The notes: a model not told the origin generated them from the letters alone. Shown: positions 1-12,860, numbered from the stretch's first letter. The stretch is 64,000 nt of DNA from Nezara viridula (GCA_928085145.1 OV725078.1:2422501-2486500), one strand, 5' to 3'. Translations and numbers: made by a program.

Positions 1-1166
1 TACTTATGGATACTTAGATTTTGGAATTACTAAAACAACAAATATATATGAATGATAAATTAAGACTAAATGGGGAATATATACCGTTTGGCCCAACATG
101 GTGAACCTGAGTTAAAATAAGATGGTTGGAAGAAATGTGTGTCAAATTGATAAAGATCGATAAGTTGGGCCTAAGCAGGCACCCCAGTCAAACTCTTCAC
201 TAAACCGCCTTCCTTTCCTTTCCAAAATGATTTTTTGGAATGTCAATAACAAGGATCATCTGATGTAAAGTAACCAAATAAAATATGCTTCATTTTATTA
301 TTTATTATTAGCTAGCAGCTATTCACATCTTAAACATAGGCGCAAAGATAAAATATTATTAAAGGGGGAAACTTATTTCGTTGAAGGATTCTATCAGTTG
401 GTATGAATTGCGCCTGCTAAGGCTCTTCATACATTCTTAAATAAAAAATCTTATACATCTATCCACTTTTATTATTGTCGATATTCTCTTCTTCTACAAC
501 AGTTTACAACATTCCTAGCGTACTATAATTGAAAATACGCTATTACATGTGAAATATAATGATAAAAAAATTTATTTTGAAGAAAAAAAAAAAATGCTTT
601 TAAATTATTCAACATGGCCAAACAATGGTCTATAACCAAGTTCCACTGATTGGACCGAATGAAATAAGCAATAATTTTTTCAATGATATAAAATATAATA
701 TTACTATAAAGCTGAGTAGAATGAAACAAAAAGAAAGATTTGAACAATGATTCAATCTTTTTTTCTGGATCTCAAATGAGAGAGCAAGTAAAGCATGTCC
801 AGCATGAGCTAGCCAATTAAGCAAACACCTGTCAACTAGTTTTTCTACATTATCCTTTGAAAAAAACTTTTAAAGTATCTGAGATGTAGTTCTCATTATC
901 AGTTTAATTCGCTATTTAATGGGCCATTCAACCAACTTTTTTCTTACATTTTACTTAATTTTGTGATTGACCACAGTTTTGTATTCACTTGTTAAAGAGA
1001 GTCGGGAGGATAAATTGATTTTGGATCCTATAAAACAGCTTTCAGTAGTAAAATAATTAAACTTATTCAGTTCATGATCATGTTATTAAATAATTAATAT
1101 TAAATCTATTTGTAAATCAAAACTTGCTTTTTGGATACCATATTTTTCATTATAATATTTTTTTAG

Positions 1167-1168
<2 letters not shown>

Positions 1169-1253
<85 letters not shown>
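1169..1253. repeat. (TA)n microsatellite, ~85 bp
   Basis: Uninterrupted AT/TA dinucleotides. The tyrosine-isoleucine ORFs on both strands here are artefacts of the repeat. Confidence 0.97.
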
Positions 1254-1256
<3 letters not shown>

Positions 1257-1910
1257 TAAAATTTCTGTTTGCCCAAAAAAATTACTGTATCTTCCTCTTT
1301 TTTTCATATGTTGTCAGATGAAATGTTTACCCGACCTGGAAATGAAGCAGTTGACATTTAAGTGGCTCAATGCATGCTATAATCCATTATCCTTACAGTA
1401 TTTTGGCTCCTCATATTTATACACTCAATTTCCGAAATCTCCCGATAAAATTATATCAACAACAGTAAATTTTAAAAGTATTCTTATTTAGTGTATGAAA
1501 AACTCATTAATGCAAAGCTAATAAGAAAATGAGAGTAACTGGCATTGGGTAATTTCTCCGTTTACTTTACCTTACCTTACCTAGGTGGCGCTATAACCCT
1601 GGCTGGATCTTGGCCTCCTCAATATCTTTAATATCAGCGTTTAACAATTGAAAAACGAGCCTAATTTAGTCTTCATTTTTTTTTTTTTATCGATTCAACT
1701 AAACGTATTTTCATTTTAGGTGAATGAGGAAAAAAGAAATAACTCAATTCTGTATTTGTATTACTCATTGGAGACGATGTTGACTAGAATATACCTTTGT
1801 CTCTAATCCTTTTGTCAAAATACAATCTTTAGTCAATTTGTACTACAATATATATATATAGTGTAGTATGGTGTTTTTTGTCGATGGTTTTGCAATATCG
1901 ATCAATAAAC

Positions 1911-1912
<2 letters not shown>

Positions 1913-2009
<97 letters not shown>
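1913..2009. repeat. (TA)n microsatellite, ~97 bp
   Basis: AT dinucleotide tract with a single GT interruption near its right end. No coding signal. Confidence 0.97.
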
Positions 2010-2976
2010 ATTCTTTATGCATGTTGCAAACCATTGACTAAAAAATACTGCAGACAAAAAAATATATATAGCTAAAATACTGGATGTTTGTGGTCCCAAA
2101 AGAAATTTCCAAGTTTGTGGCTGTATACAAAAATATGTAGACATAAGAAGCCTTCAGTATAAAAAGAAATAGGAATTCCATATAAAGAGGATCACCCTTT
2201 GTTGGAATGTTATATTATTTGAGACGAAGTGGATTTTACATTCTCACACGTTCCTTTCTCGGAAGGTTCGATTGTTAGAGAAGTAGGAGCTTCTCATTTA
2301 TTGAGGCTTGTTTTAGAACCACTAAATGCTTGCTGGTTTAAAAATACTTGCCTGACCACTTTTTAACAGTTTAACTTTTTGCTTGAGTAGTTAAATTTAT
2401 AATTTCATCTTTTGATGCACGGAAATCACCAATTAAATGAATGTTTATTCCATCCATCGTATTAGAAATCGCCTTCTTTCTTATCTTTATTCGCAAATTT
2501 AACAGCCCCTTCATATTAATGAATTCAAGTAATTTTCACAAGTTATTTTTTTATTATTCTTTTAAAATTAATTAATTCATTTACTTATTTGAATGAGACC
2601 ATTCGAAGAAAAACGATTGGATCCGTTAACTGAAAATTAAGTAACTTTTTCTTCTTTTTTTTTTTTTACCATTTTAAACGTAATGTTAAAAATAGTATTC
2701 ATGGTCTTGTATGTTATGTCTTAGTTTAATGTTTATTAATTTTACTTCTTTTCAAACGTATGTAATCCGTATATTAAAAATATTCGTAAAAACATTCTTT
2801 AATTTAATATTACTGAGTAATATTCCATAAAAAGTAAAAAATGTTTAAAAAAAAAACCTTTCTAAATTGCGCAGGTTAGCTAGGGAGGGAAATGTTTTTG
2901 TTTTGTTTTTTATCTGTTGGCTACAAAAGCTCTGAGACTAGGCAGGTTTCATCCCCTGGCTCAGTTTATATCTATT

Positions 2977-3016
2977 TCCATTTACTACGAGGCGGCAGCC
3001 CCAATAGTAAATGGAA
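2977..3016. repeat. Short inverted repeat (11-bp arms)
   Basis: TTCCATTTACT at 2977-2987 is repeated as AGTAAATGGAA at 3006-3016, with an 18-nt GC-rich spacer. It lies in an island of higher GC within AT-rich DNA. It could be a cruciform or the remains of a small inverted-repeat element; no target duplication was identified. Confidence 0.5.
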
Positions 3017-4664
3017 TAGGCATTCGCAAGGGCCAAGGCAAAATAGTCATTCGCCCCACCGATAACAGTACCATTACCGAACTGTTATCAATTCACTGAT
3101 ACTTCCGAAACCGTAAAAAAAAAATTATTGCTACCGCTGTAATTTTATTTAGAATAATGTTAGGCCCCTCGGCTTAGAGACGTTGATTGTCAAATCAGCT
3201 TGGAAAAGTAATTCGAGAAGGATATGATAAATCGGCTCCTGGTTGGGATTGGTTATTTCTCATCAAAGCCGTTACGGGTAATCAAGTCGTACTTTCCAAG
3301 CTGGAATTGTTGCCTTTATCAAATAAACACTTTAATTGCGTAGGTATTTTTGTAAGCATTATATATTAATTACGGACTTTGTTATTGAATTAATGATAAA
3401 ATGAAATTGATTAATATTTCTTGGTGTTAATGAACTAAGTAAAAGTTAAACAAAGTTAGATACTCGTTACTTTGCTCAAAAAAAACGGAAAAATATCTTA
3501 AACAATAATGAGCTGTTGAATTCCTTATTAATCCCCTCTGTCTCCTCGAGCGAAATCATTTTCAGTTTTTTTCAGTATTTCGTAACGAAATGTAGAAGAA
3601 TGTTAATATGAGTGTGAATAGCTCAAAATACTCTTACGAAGCATTGCTGCTTTCAAAGTACTCAGAGTGTACCCAAAATTATTGAAACAATATTGAATCT
3701 CTATTTGAGAGATCTCACCATTTCATCCTCTTCAGCTGGCGTCAATGTATCAAATATATGAATACTTTGTACATGGTAGATTTATAGTTTTTGGTGCACT
3801 CATAAATACATGCTTAGAGGATAATCATCTACATAAAATGCAACTTTAACTCAGTCCGTTTTCCCAATTGAAATCAACAAAATAATTTTGTTTTACTTAA
3901 AGGTAATGTGAATAACAGTATTTGATGTTGATCAAGACGGGCTACGTTTTAAGAAGAGCTATCAGAGATCATCACATGTATAGAGTTTTTTTTTTCTTCA
4001 TCTCCCTATTGAGTATTATAACAATCTGACAGAGTTTTTAAACAATTCCATCTAACAAGAAATTAAAATAGAATAAACACAATCTAGTTTAGTGACAATT
4101 GCTTCACAGCGGTGATAAAAACAGGCAAGCTGATAAAAAAGCTTGAAAATTGATTTAGTTTTTTTTTCGTTGTGTAATCCCAGTTATAAAAATATACCAA
4201 AGGCTATCCTTGTATTAAGGTACTGTGATAGGAATGGTTCCATATTATCAACAGCTGTGAAATTATGACCAGACTCAATGAGTTATTCCCTCTCAGTCGA
4301 GTGCTCCCTAGAAGAAAGGCTACGACAAAGCTACCATGAATTAATAATTGTATCCAACAAAAATATTAAGATAAAATATAAAAATGTAAATATATAACGA
4401 AAATATTGTTTTATACATTCCCATTAATACAGTATTCAGCCACCTTAAATTTAAAAAAAAAATACAATAATACATTATTTTTGGGCAATCGACAGTATCT
4501 AACAATTCTCAAACTAATTTTCCAAACTAAAGCATTATTCATCATCTACCCGATCCAAGCCAAAGCCAAAATTACTAGTTATAAAAATGCTACAGTGTAT
4601 AAACTCGATTGCCGAAGAATAATGAGTTTAATACTGTGGACTCTTATTATTTTTGGAACATTAC

Positions 4665-5441
4665 CTGATTTTCTGAGTTGAGTAACTTGAGTTGATCATT
4701 GATGAGGCTGTATTTGGCCGATTCCTCTTTGCGTAAAGCTCTTTCTTTTTTCAATTCCGGACTCCAAAACGTCTTGATACTGTGCATACTTGAGCCCAAT
4801 TTTTGATTAGTCAATTCTAACTCTTTCTTCAAATTGGCCAATTCTCTTTGTAGGTCGGTGTTTTGGCTCTGTAGCTCCCCGAGGTAGCTGCCACCGTCCC
4901 TAGCGGACATCATGTGGGTGTTGGGAGATTGCCTAGCCGACCGCGGGCCGTAGAGGTCTTCCTCAAGATAACCTCCGCGTTCCATGCTCCGTTCCCGAGG
5001 GCCTACCCTGTCCAAAGACCGGTCCCTGATTGGCATGAATTCCCTATCCTGGCCTTCCGGACCCGTCCCTCCCGCACGATCTAATGATTGGTAACGGACT
5101 GACATGGGATTACCTCCCATCGGCCTACTGGCACTCCTAGACCTGTGATGTGAGCCGCTAGAAGCCATACTCCTCCCCCTGTCCTCCATCATAGGACTGC
5201 CTAAATCCTCATCACCTCTATAATATTGCCCACTCATAGGTTGATAACCATGATGTTCCGGCGATGTATTTCCTGAACGCGGCCTACCTTTTCTACCGAC
5301 CGGACTTCCCCTGCTTCCTCCGGCAGGATAATTCCTCGAAGGAGACCTGTCGACGGTTGGTAACTCTCCTAAACGCCGGGCGCTCCTCGGTGATCGACTC
5401 CCGCTCCCACCTAAGTTCTGGCCGTAAGGTTCCCTCGACAT
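4665..5441 (-). CDS. brp: Bruchpilot / ELKS-CAST-ERC family active-zone protein, first coding exon (259 codons)
   Basis: Bruchpilot is the insect ELKS/CAST/ERC scaffold of the presynaptic active zone, which clusters Ca2+ channels and tethers vesicles. Seen: a Ser/Arg/Gly/Pro-rich disordered N-terminus with the family signatures HHRSRSASRP (about residues 97-106), RYQSLDR and REF-PIRDRSLDR, then YLEEDLYG-RSARQSP. From about residue 185 heptads begin (YLGELQSQNTDLQRELANL) followed by the nearly invariant KLGSSMHSIKTFWSPELKKE and RALRKEESAKYSLINDQLKLL. The open frame ends at the codons for NSENQ followed by GTAATG, a consensus splice donor in phase 0, so the exon stops at 4665 although translation would read on a few codons. 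The ATG at 5441 is the first in frame; its start context is plausible but not proven. GC content is clearly higher than in the surroundings. The remaining coiled-coil exons lie outside the window. Confidence 0.93.
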
Positions 5442-6549
5442 GATCGACTGGCCTCAGGCGCGCCTAGCATGGTCAGGTCCTACCTCACTGCCGCGCTCAC
5501 TCTCCTCCGCCTCCCCACCACCGTTTTCTCGGGCCTGCGCTCCGCCTTTTCTCTTGATCAATGAAACTGTGCCGTCCCAGTTAGCGGGATTTTATTTTCG
5601 CCCCTTTCTAAACTTACACTTCACCTACTCTAAGATACCATATTCCAATGCGAAATTGTCTTCACTTTCGAATAAAAAGTAGGCATACGTGTCTAAATTT
5701 TTTTTGAATTTCTAAAAAAAAACTTAGAAAAAAGTGTCACTTTGTGTTAGTGCCTCGCCAGGACAGGATTCATAACTTAATCTACGTCACAAGTCTAATG
5801 TTGATCAATGGAAATTACTACGAGCTCTTATTCATTTTTAGACAGTTACTAAATCATTCAAAGGTGGAATTATGGTACAGAAGCGATCAGAAAGGTAGGA
5901 ATAAGTTCTTTGCCATTACACCCGGCTATACGTTTGAATTTTAATAATGTTTTTATATCCTTCATTGTTTGAAGATATCAGCTAGCGATAATATTTAATA
6001 TCCGGTATCGGATTGAGCGGATACATGACCTATTCAATTGATGAACTCATCGATGAAGTGGATCATGGATAGGGGTAGTTGGTTTTTCCTGGCTGTTGCT
6101 GTTTAAATGAGTATTGAAGGGAGGGGGAAGAAGGTTGGCACCCCCACCTCACACGCTCAGATTAACTTTTTATTAGACCCCCCTCCCTATCCCTTCCCCA
6201 CCTCAAAGTTACAACCTGTCTTCAGAGTTCTATTTATCGCCTCAGGGAGCCACTTTACCAGTCCTTTCTTTAAGTAATATTTTTTTTTTCGAATTCCACT
6301 TTCTTGAATATTAAGTGTAATTTTATTAAAATTTGTATTCAGTCTTTCTTCAGTTTCAGAATTAATTTTCTTTGAATTTTTAAAAATTGGTTTCATTTAT
6401 TTTTAACGAAATCAAAAATGGGATTCATATTTTTCAAACAATCTATATTTCCATTAGTTGAGATATATTCATACAAATGCATTATACTTTCATAAATTTA
6501 TTTTTCATACGGTTAAATAGAAATCTTTCCTAATCAAATCATTGATATG

Positions 6550-6583
<34 letters not shown>

Positions 6584-7555
6584 TCTTTTTAACTAAAAAA
6601 CCATTGATAATTCTTGGAAATGTTATAGTTGTTTTAAGTTTTCAATCGAATATGGACTTGAGATAAAAATCAAGGAACATTATTTATTTACATTAAACAA
6701 CTAATTTAACGAATGATGAAAATATTTGAATTGTTACAAAATATTTTATTTGTACACGATTCAAAGTACAAAGGTCCATATTTGGCTTCTTCCCACGCGT
6801 CAGAAGTTGATTATTAATTTAGACTGCATTTTTAATCAATTGGAAATTTAGATTTGTATTCAGAAGTCCTGATAGTGCTTCTAAATTAATAAATTTATTT
6901 AACAATTTATACGTGTTTAGGGATACATGGAGATAATTAAATATGTCTATAGTTAAATGAGAAATGATATATTATATAACTTTTTTTTTATTTTGGCTAA
7001 TATAGGTCACGATGAAATATATTATTCTTAGCCAACAATACTTTAAATAAGAAAAACATAACGTAATGTGGTGATAACATTGTACAAAAATGTCATTTGC
7101 CTTCAATTCGTGGCCCCATTATGAAATCATTATATTGCTGTTGTGCAAATATGTTCCTGCCAATAAAAATATATATATATATATTTACATTTCGACTCTG
7201 TAACTAATAATCAAATATGCTTCGTGCATACAGTAGTTTTAAAGTAAAATTATTTCGTTCGATTCATTTGAAATATAAATGATTAAATATAATTTAAAAT
7301 CATATTGCAATGAAAGGAGTTCAATTTGATTGACGGATAGTCTAGGTATTGAATGAAAAAAAAATTTTTTTTCTTTTTGTGACCTCAAGTTGTTTTTTCA
7401 TACAAAAACTACTTTTCACCAGTTTTGAAAATTTTTTTTTTTTTTTTTTTGCTATTTCAGATGTGCAGGACACATTTATTATTTCCTTAAATTCAAATGC
7501 TAGTATATGTACCGCCCAAGCGAGTACTCCTTACTCATTACTTTAAGGTACTTCA
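5442..7555. other. Upstream region of brp; no gene seen
   Basis: The first ~180 bp upstream of the brp start are relatively GC-rich and may hold its 5' UTR or promoter. Beyond that the DNA is AT-rich with poly-T runs and a (TA)n tract at 6550-6582. No ORF here resembles a known protein. Confidence 0.5.
6550..6582. repeat. (TA)n microsatellite
   Basis: About 33 bp of TA dinucleotides. Confidence 0.9.
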
Positions 7556-7770
7556 ATCCACATTTAACCAGTACCTTACCTATCATCCAAATCCCTTTGC
7601 ACAATCCCTATCCAGCATAACCCATCCCTACAACCCTCCTCGAAGGTTGAAGCGGTGGTAGTGGCCCAGAGACCTTCTGTGAATAAGTATATATTGGAGT
7701 TTCGGCAATGGCCAGATTCTCTCCGCAAGCCATGTATGTGTGGCTATAGCGCCTCTTCTCAGCCATAACC
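7556..7770 (+). mobile_element. Jockey-clade LINE fragment (end of ORF2 and start of 3' UTR)
   Basis: Shares the closing segment of the Jockey ORF2 found repeatedly in this window: a -PNP-AQSLSS-HPYNPPRRLKR-like C-terminus encoded around 7585-7655, then the family 3' UTR with a 'ggcaatggccag' block. It is 5' truncated, lacks a clear poly-A tail and contains a disrupted stop region. It is a degraded copy with no protein product. Confidence 0.7.
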
Positions 7771-8204
7771 AAATTTTCGAATTTTCACAAATTTTCATCA
7801 CCATAATAATAGCATTAATCTCGTTTCTGTAATTCATTAAATCGTTTTGCTACAGCTAAGGAAAATAAGTATGGTATTTTTCTTAATACTATTCTGGGGG
7901 TTGGCGTACGTACGTATTTATACCTCTAAAGTGTTCAAAAAAAATATATATAATAACTTCGTAATATAATAAATAATATATAATATAATAACTTACTGTA
8001 TTAATTTTAATTTTATATTATTAAATTTGTAATACTGATGATTGTGAGTACATTTTAGAAAAAATCAAATGAAATAAAAACAAATTGTTATTAGTTTTAT
8101 TCTCTGGGGAATAGGCGTACGGGGATATCTGCCACATACTTTACTTCAAAGTCTTTCTGTTTGTTTATCTAGCAATGTATACGAACAAAATCAACAAGGT
8201 TATA

Positions 8205-8687
8205 TAGCCCTGGAGCCCTGGTTATCGATCGACTGTCAAAAAAGGCGACTGATTTAAAGAATATTAGGCCAATAATTTGAGGATCGAAACGGGAAATCCA
8301 TTGTAAAAAATGTGAGAAAAGTTTTTATTATTTTAACTTGTATATATGGGTTTAGACATGTAAAAAATAAAATTGCTAACGCAGGCCACCAACTTTTTAC
8401 AGCCCAAAACGTCAGATTTTTTTCGAATATTTTTTGGGATTTTCAACTATAACTTCTAAACGATATATCAAAGCGAAAAATGTATTCTTTAATAAATTAA
8501 TAGACGTTAAATTTTGCGTCAAACGACTACATAAGCTTTCAAATTTGGTTACGCGCCATTTTTGAAAGCAGTGGCTCTGGAACGGCAGACAAGGTTCTTT
8601 TTACTCAGAATAACATACCCTTTCGTAATTTACAATCAAACCCTCGCCTGCGATCAGGTCGAGTTTTGGGCCCTGGCTCCAGGGCTA
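8205..8687. mobile_element. MITE-like element, 483 bp, with 13-bp terminal inverted repeats
   Basis: The left end TAGCCCTGGAGCC (8205-8217) is the reverse complement of the right end GGCTCCAGGGCTA (8675-8687). There is no coding capacity. The interior (about 8235-8540) is closely related to 48370-48680, so the internal sequence is a dispersed repeat. The target duplication is uncertain: an 8-bp duplication is not evident and only a TA can be argued, so the superfamily is left open. Confidence 0.6.
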
Positions 8688-9345
8688 ATAGGGGAGGTTT
8701 AAAAGGAAGGTATAGAGAGTACCATTAGTAAAGGTCATTCCATTTGAACTGATAAGAATCAAATTATTCTGGTGGGTGACAGTAAACACTATTTCAATAA
8801 TCAAGGTTTAAACTATTTCCTTACTTTTTATACAATATAGAAATTAAAAACTTTATTCTATTGCAATTTCATGGGTATTAAATAATGGAGGAATGGATAA
8901 AAAAGAATAAAGAAGAAAAGTTTCTTGGTCATGGGCTCTAACTTACTTGCAAATTGCACGATATCGTTAAAATTTTGTCTGTTCATGTTTTTGAGGGTAT
9001 TGAATTTGAACTAAAGCCATTTAATCGACCATAAGCATGCATTAAAAGCAAAATAATAAAATATAAATTTGTATTTATCTTGGTATTGGTTTTTCTGTTT
9101 AAAAGTTACGTGAGTACATATGAAACATTATTGTTGCGCCACTATAATCTTCTAGTATAAAATAATTATAGATAAAATAAAATAATTGATGTGTATCTAT
9201 ATGAAATTTCATAAAAATAATTTTCAATCCACTTTTAGAAATCAAACTTTTTGCATCATGTGATATTGTACATTAAATCAGTTCTTAAACTATTATCAAT
9301 CAAAGAATGGATATGAACTAGAAATGTTCAATCTGTCAACCGATA
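8688..9345. other. AT-rich spacer, no gene seen
   Basis: No protein-like ORF, RNA gene or clear repeat was recognised between the MITE-like element and the RTE copy. Confidence 0.5.
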
Positions 9346-9369
9346 TACTTAATAATAATAAAAGGCTTA

Positions 9370-10235
9370 CCGGACCCGAAGGTTCGATGCCGACACCACC
9401 AATCGCTTGTTACACACCTCCCTCCACCGTTCGCCGTCCAAACCTGCTCCCTTCAGATCGGCTTTAATGCAATCTTCTCACCTTCCCTTCGGTCTACCCC
9501 TCGGACGTTTACCATTCGGTACAGCAAATATTAACCTTTTAGGAATTCTCTCGTTACAAAGCCCAACAATGTTACAAGCCCATTTGATTCGCCGGGATGA
9601 AATCAGCTCAATTATATTACCCGGATATAGTACACGCAATTCGGCGTTGTGTAACCGTCTGAACTCTCCGGTTAATTCATCCTTCTTCGGTCCGAATATT
9701 CAACGCAATACTTTATTTTCAAAAACCTTAAGACGTTGCTCATCCCTTAATGTAAGCGGCCAAGTTTCGCAACCATATGGAACTGTAGGTAAGACAATGG
9801 TTTTATAGATTCTAATTTTTAAGTTCTAGTAGCTATGTAGTTTTGTCACAGAAAAATAACAAGCATTTCCCTATATTAAATTTCGTTTTTTCTAATTATC
9901 GTAGAACCTATATACCTAAATTTCTCTACCTGCTCAAACATATTATCACCTATATCGATATCACCAATAATATCGCCATTTTTGCTGCTAACCATATATT
10001 TTGTCTAATCCGTGTTTATTTCGAGTCTTACTTCTTTACTTTTGGACAGATTATTACCGATTCTAACTTTATTGAGTGTTTCCGTCAAGCACATCCTGAC
10101 TAGATTTACTATTTTTTTAGAATCCCCTGCTCGATTGGAATATTATACAATTTTTGGCGGTCAATAGAATCGTAAGCCTTTTTTAATTCGATATACAGCT
10201 GGTGAACAATACCACTGTACTCTATTTTTTTCTCT
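9370..10235 (-). pseudogene. RTE reverse transcriptase, C-terminal half (remnant)
   Basis: The minus strand encodes the family C-terminus with YGCETWPLTLRDEQRL, KVFENKVLR-IFGPKKDE and LTGEFRRLHNAELR, ending in the -VCNKRLVVSASNLR block. It is continuous with the part at 11090-11570 once the Jockey insertion is taken away. Frame breaks occur between about 9800 and 10235. The enzyme would have carried out target-primed reverse transcription; this copy cannot. Confidence 0.8.
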
Positions 10236-10246
10236 AATATTTGCCT

Positions 10247-11089
10247 GTATTAATATAATTAATATATTTGTTAGACAAGAACTTAACCGAAGATTTGGCC
10301 AGTTATACAGACTACTTCACAGAAAATCTAACTTCTCAATTGAAAACAAACTATTAACATACAAGACTATACTGAAAACCATCTGGCCCTACGGAATTGA
10401 ACTGTGGGGGACAAATAAATTTTCGAACATCAAACGCATCCAATCCTTTCAGTCCAAAGTCCTTTGTACAATAGTAAATGCTCCTTATTATGTTACAAAC
10501 AAAACTCTACATCATGATCTTAACATCCCTTATGTCCTTGACGTTATTGCATCCTGTTTCTCAAATTTTCATCAAAACTTAATCCATTATTCTAATCCCT
10601 TAGCACAATCCTTATCCAGCTCCAGCCATCCCTACAATCCTCCTCGAAGGTTAAAAAGGCAGTGGCGTCGATATCTTTTGTAAATACATCATTGGAGTCC
10701 TGGCAATGGCCAGCTTCTCCACTCAAGTCATGAGCGTATGTGGCCCTTTCTCAGTCTCCACTGAATCCCCATCTCAGTGATGCGGCTGAGAGAAAAGCGC
10801 TGGGATCTCTTAGAGTCTTGCCTAATCTTCCACACGTGGAGGAAAGGGCCCGACTTAAAGCTCCCTCGGCTAACTTTAAATATTGTAAATAAGCATGAAT
10901 GTTTTTTTTTTCTTATTTATTCATTTTCTTTTTATTTGTGTTGTATCATATTTTTATTTCATCTGTTTTTCTAAGCTTTCTTTTTCTTATTTTTGTAATT
11001 GTATATATTGTATGAATGAGTTTCTTGCATCTCAAATACTCAATGCCCTTGATTGAGGTAAAATGTATTTTTTCTCAATTAAAAAAAAA
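10247..11089 (+). mobile_element. Jockey-clade LINE, 5'-truncated insertion with target-site duplication
   Basis: Encodes the last ~140 residues of a Jockey ORF2 (LNRRFGQLYRLLHRKSN, ELWGTNKFSNIKRIQSFQ, HPYNPPRRLKRQWRRYLL, then stop at about 10681), a 3' UTR with an 'atgcccttgattgaggtaaaatgta' type end, and a poly-A tail (11081-11089). The flanks AATATTTGCCT at 10236-10246 and 11090-11100 are identical, an 11-bp target duplication. The undisturbed plus-strand RTE copy shows the uninterrupted site near 46450, which confirms the insertion. A ~24-bp AT-rich string at the 5' junction and a ~40-bp internal deletion relative to the copy at 43960 are notable. Confidence 0.9.
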
Positions 11090-11100
11090 AATATTTGCCT

Positions 11101-11570
11101 TAAAGAAAATATTTGATCAATAGTCAAACGATTTCATCCAAATCCGCATTGGTAGTCTCCGATAATTTCCTCAGCGTATTCCGTGATTCTACTAGTAAAA
11201 ATTAAAGTGAATATTTTATAGCATACCGGAAGGAGTGAAATTCCTCAATAGTTATTACAATCCGTCCTCGAGCCCTTTCTGTGAATCGGAATAAGAATAG
11301 ATTCTTTCCATTCTTCAGGTAATTTCTCATTCACCCAGATCTTTTTAACCAACCGATGTATTTTAGTTACTCCAGCTTCCCAGCATGTCTTAATTAGTTC
11401 AGTAGGAATATTATAGGTTCTCGATGCTTTACAAAATTGCAATTTTCCGATAGCTACTTCAACTTCCTCTTTTTACTCGGTTATCCTATCAACGGCTCAG
11501 CACTCTGGTACTCAGAAGGAGGACACAGATCATAATATCCCGTATTTAAAATATTGTCAAAGTGGTTCTT
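11101..11570 (-). pseudogene. RTE reverse transcriptase, N-terminal part (remnant)
   Basis: The minus strand reads YNIPTELIKTCWEAGV, KIHRLVKKIWVNEKLP, EEWKESILIPIHRKGS, the conserved entry to the RT palm of RTE elements. The plus-strand copy (46080-46310) aligns closely. It is separated from its C-terminal half by the Jockey insertion and carries further indels. Confidence 0.8.
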
Positions 11571-11897
11571 AAACTTATTTAATATGTCAACCGGTCAAAA
11601 TATTGTTATTATCATCCCTAATTCCAGACGTTACGGCCTTACACATTTATGTGATCTGTTTATACCTTTGTACATGTCTCTTACGTTATTTTCGATTCTA
11701 TTAGTTTCTATTTCAATTATTTTATTTTTAAGATACTCCTTTTTTTTTTATTTTTGAGCAATTATCTCGTTTCATTCTTTGAGTTTCGGAAGTATTCCAG
11801 ATTGTCACCGCTAGGATTATTTAGAGCTTTTAATTTAGAAGCTTTTCTTTTTTCGCACATGTTTAAGCAATCTTCATCAAACCACAGTTTGTTATCC

Positions 11898-12860
11898 TTA
11901 TTTACTTCCTAGACACGAGTTACCGACCGCTTTAATATTATCCCTGATCTCTACCCATAACGTGTCAATATCCTCGTGGTCCTCGTCAGTAAGCTCTAAA
12001 GCTTCAAACCTATTCTTAACATCTAGCTCGAATTGGTTTCTAATTGATGGATTTTTTAATTTGTCCAAATTAAAATTCTCAAAATCAAAACGGTTTTCAT
12101 TTCTCTTTTTTATATTAAGTTTTTGTCGAAGTTTCGCGATTACTAATTCATGATCCGACCCACATTCTGCTCCGCGATAAGACCGTACATTAATTATACT
12201 GCTTTGCCAGCTATGTTGTATCAAGACATGATCGATTTGATTTCGTGTTTGCGAATCCGGTGATGTCCAAGTATATTTATGAATATCCTTATGTTTAAAC
12301 GTAGTACTTTTAATTATCAGGTTTTTCGAGATGGCAAAGTTTATCAGACGGATCCCATTATCATTACTATATTCGTGTAAACTTTCTTTACCAATCGTCG
12401 GAACATAAACTTCTTCTCTTACCACCTTTGCGTTCGCGTCACCTACAATTATTTTCATAGAGTTTATCATAAACCCATTTAAGTTTACCATAAAAATCAC
12501 ATTTGACTTAATCGTCACTGTCTTCGGTCGGATAATGTATGTTTATTAAAGCGATTTTAAACCAACTTCCCTGAAATATAGCTATCGAAATTCTATCACT
12601 AAAGAATTTACGTCTCTCAAAGCGGATAGCAATCTATTCTTAATTAGAAACCCAGTACCTAATTAATGATTCCCGCTTTTTCCGTTCCAAATAGTGTACT
12701 TTCCTTCCCTCGTCGATCCCTCCCCTGGCCAGCGAATCTCTTGCAGTGCCACGACATCCAAATTGTACCCCTTAATCTCATTCGCGACCGATTTTAGCCC
12801 TCTTGCTGTATTTAAACTCCTTACGTTCCACGTACCAATATTTAAATCCCTATTTTTCAA
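11898..12860 (-). pseudogene. RTE apurinic/apyrimidinic-like endonuclease domain (remnant)
   Basis: The endonuclease nicks the target to prime reverse transcription. The N-terminal block at 12663-12860 has LNIGTWNVRSLNTARG and LDVVALQEIRWPGEG, holding the catalytic Asn and Glu. After a break (12519-12662) the frame 11898-12518 resumes with IIVGDANAKV, YTWTSPDSQTRNQIDHVLI and RSYRGAECGSDHELV, containing the Asp-x-Asn and terminal Ser-Asp-His active-site residues. All catalytic motifs can be seen but not in one frame. Confidence 0.85.

Larger units (their letters stand above)
1..4664. other. AT-rich DNA, probably the first coding intron of brp
   Basis: This stretch lies immediately downstream, on the minus strand, of the brp exon splice donor, so at least its right part should be brp intron (inference). 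It is very AT-rich, has two long (TA)n tracts and several poly-T runs, and contains no ORF that resembles a protein family. No second brp exon, which would encode coiled coil, was recognised here, so the intron probably runs past the left end of the window. Confidence 0.5.

Noticed and set aside
1086..2144. Tyr-Ile repeat ORFs on both strands
   Set aside because: They are translations of (TA)n microsatellites.
9407..9808. 133-aa plus-strand ORF
   Set aside because: Antisense shadow of the RTE reverse-transcriptase C-terminus; the same shadow appears opposite 47172-47543.
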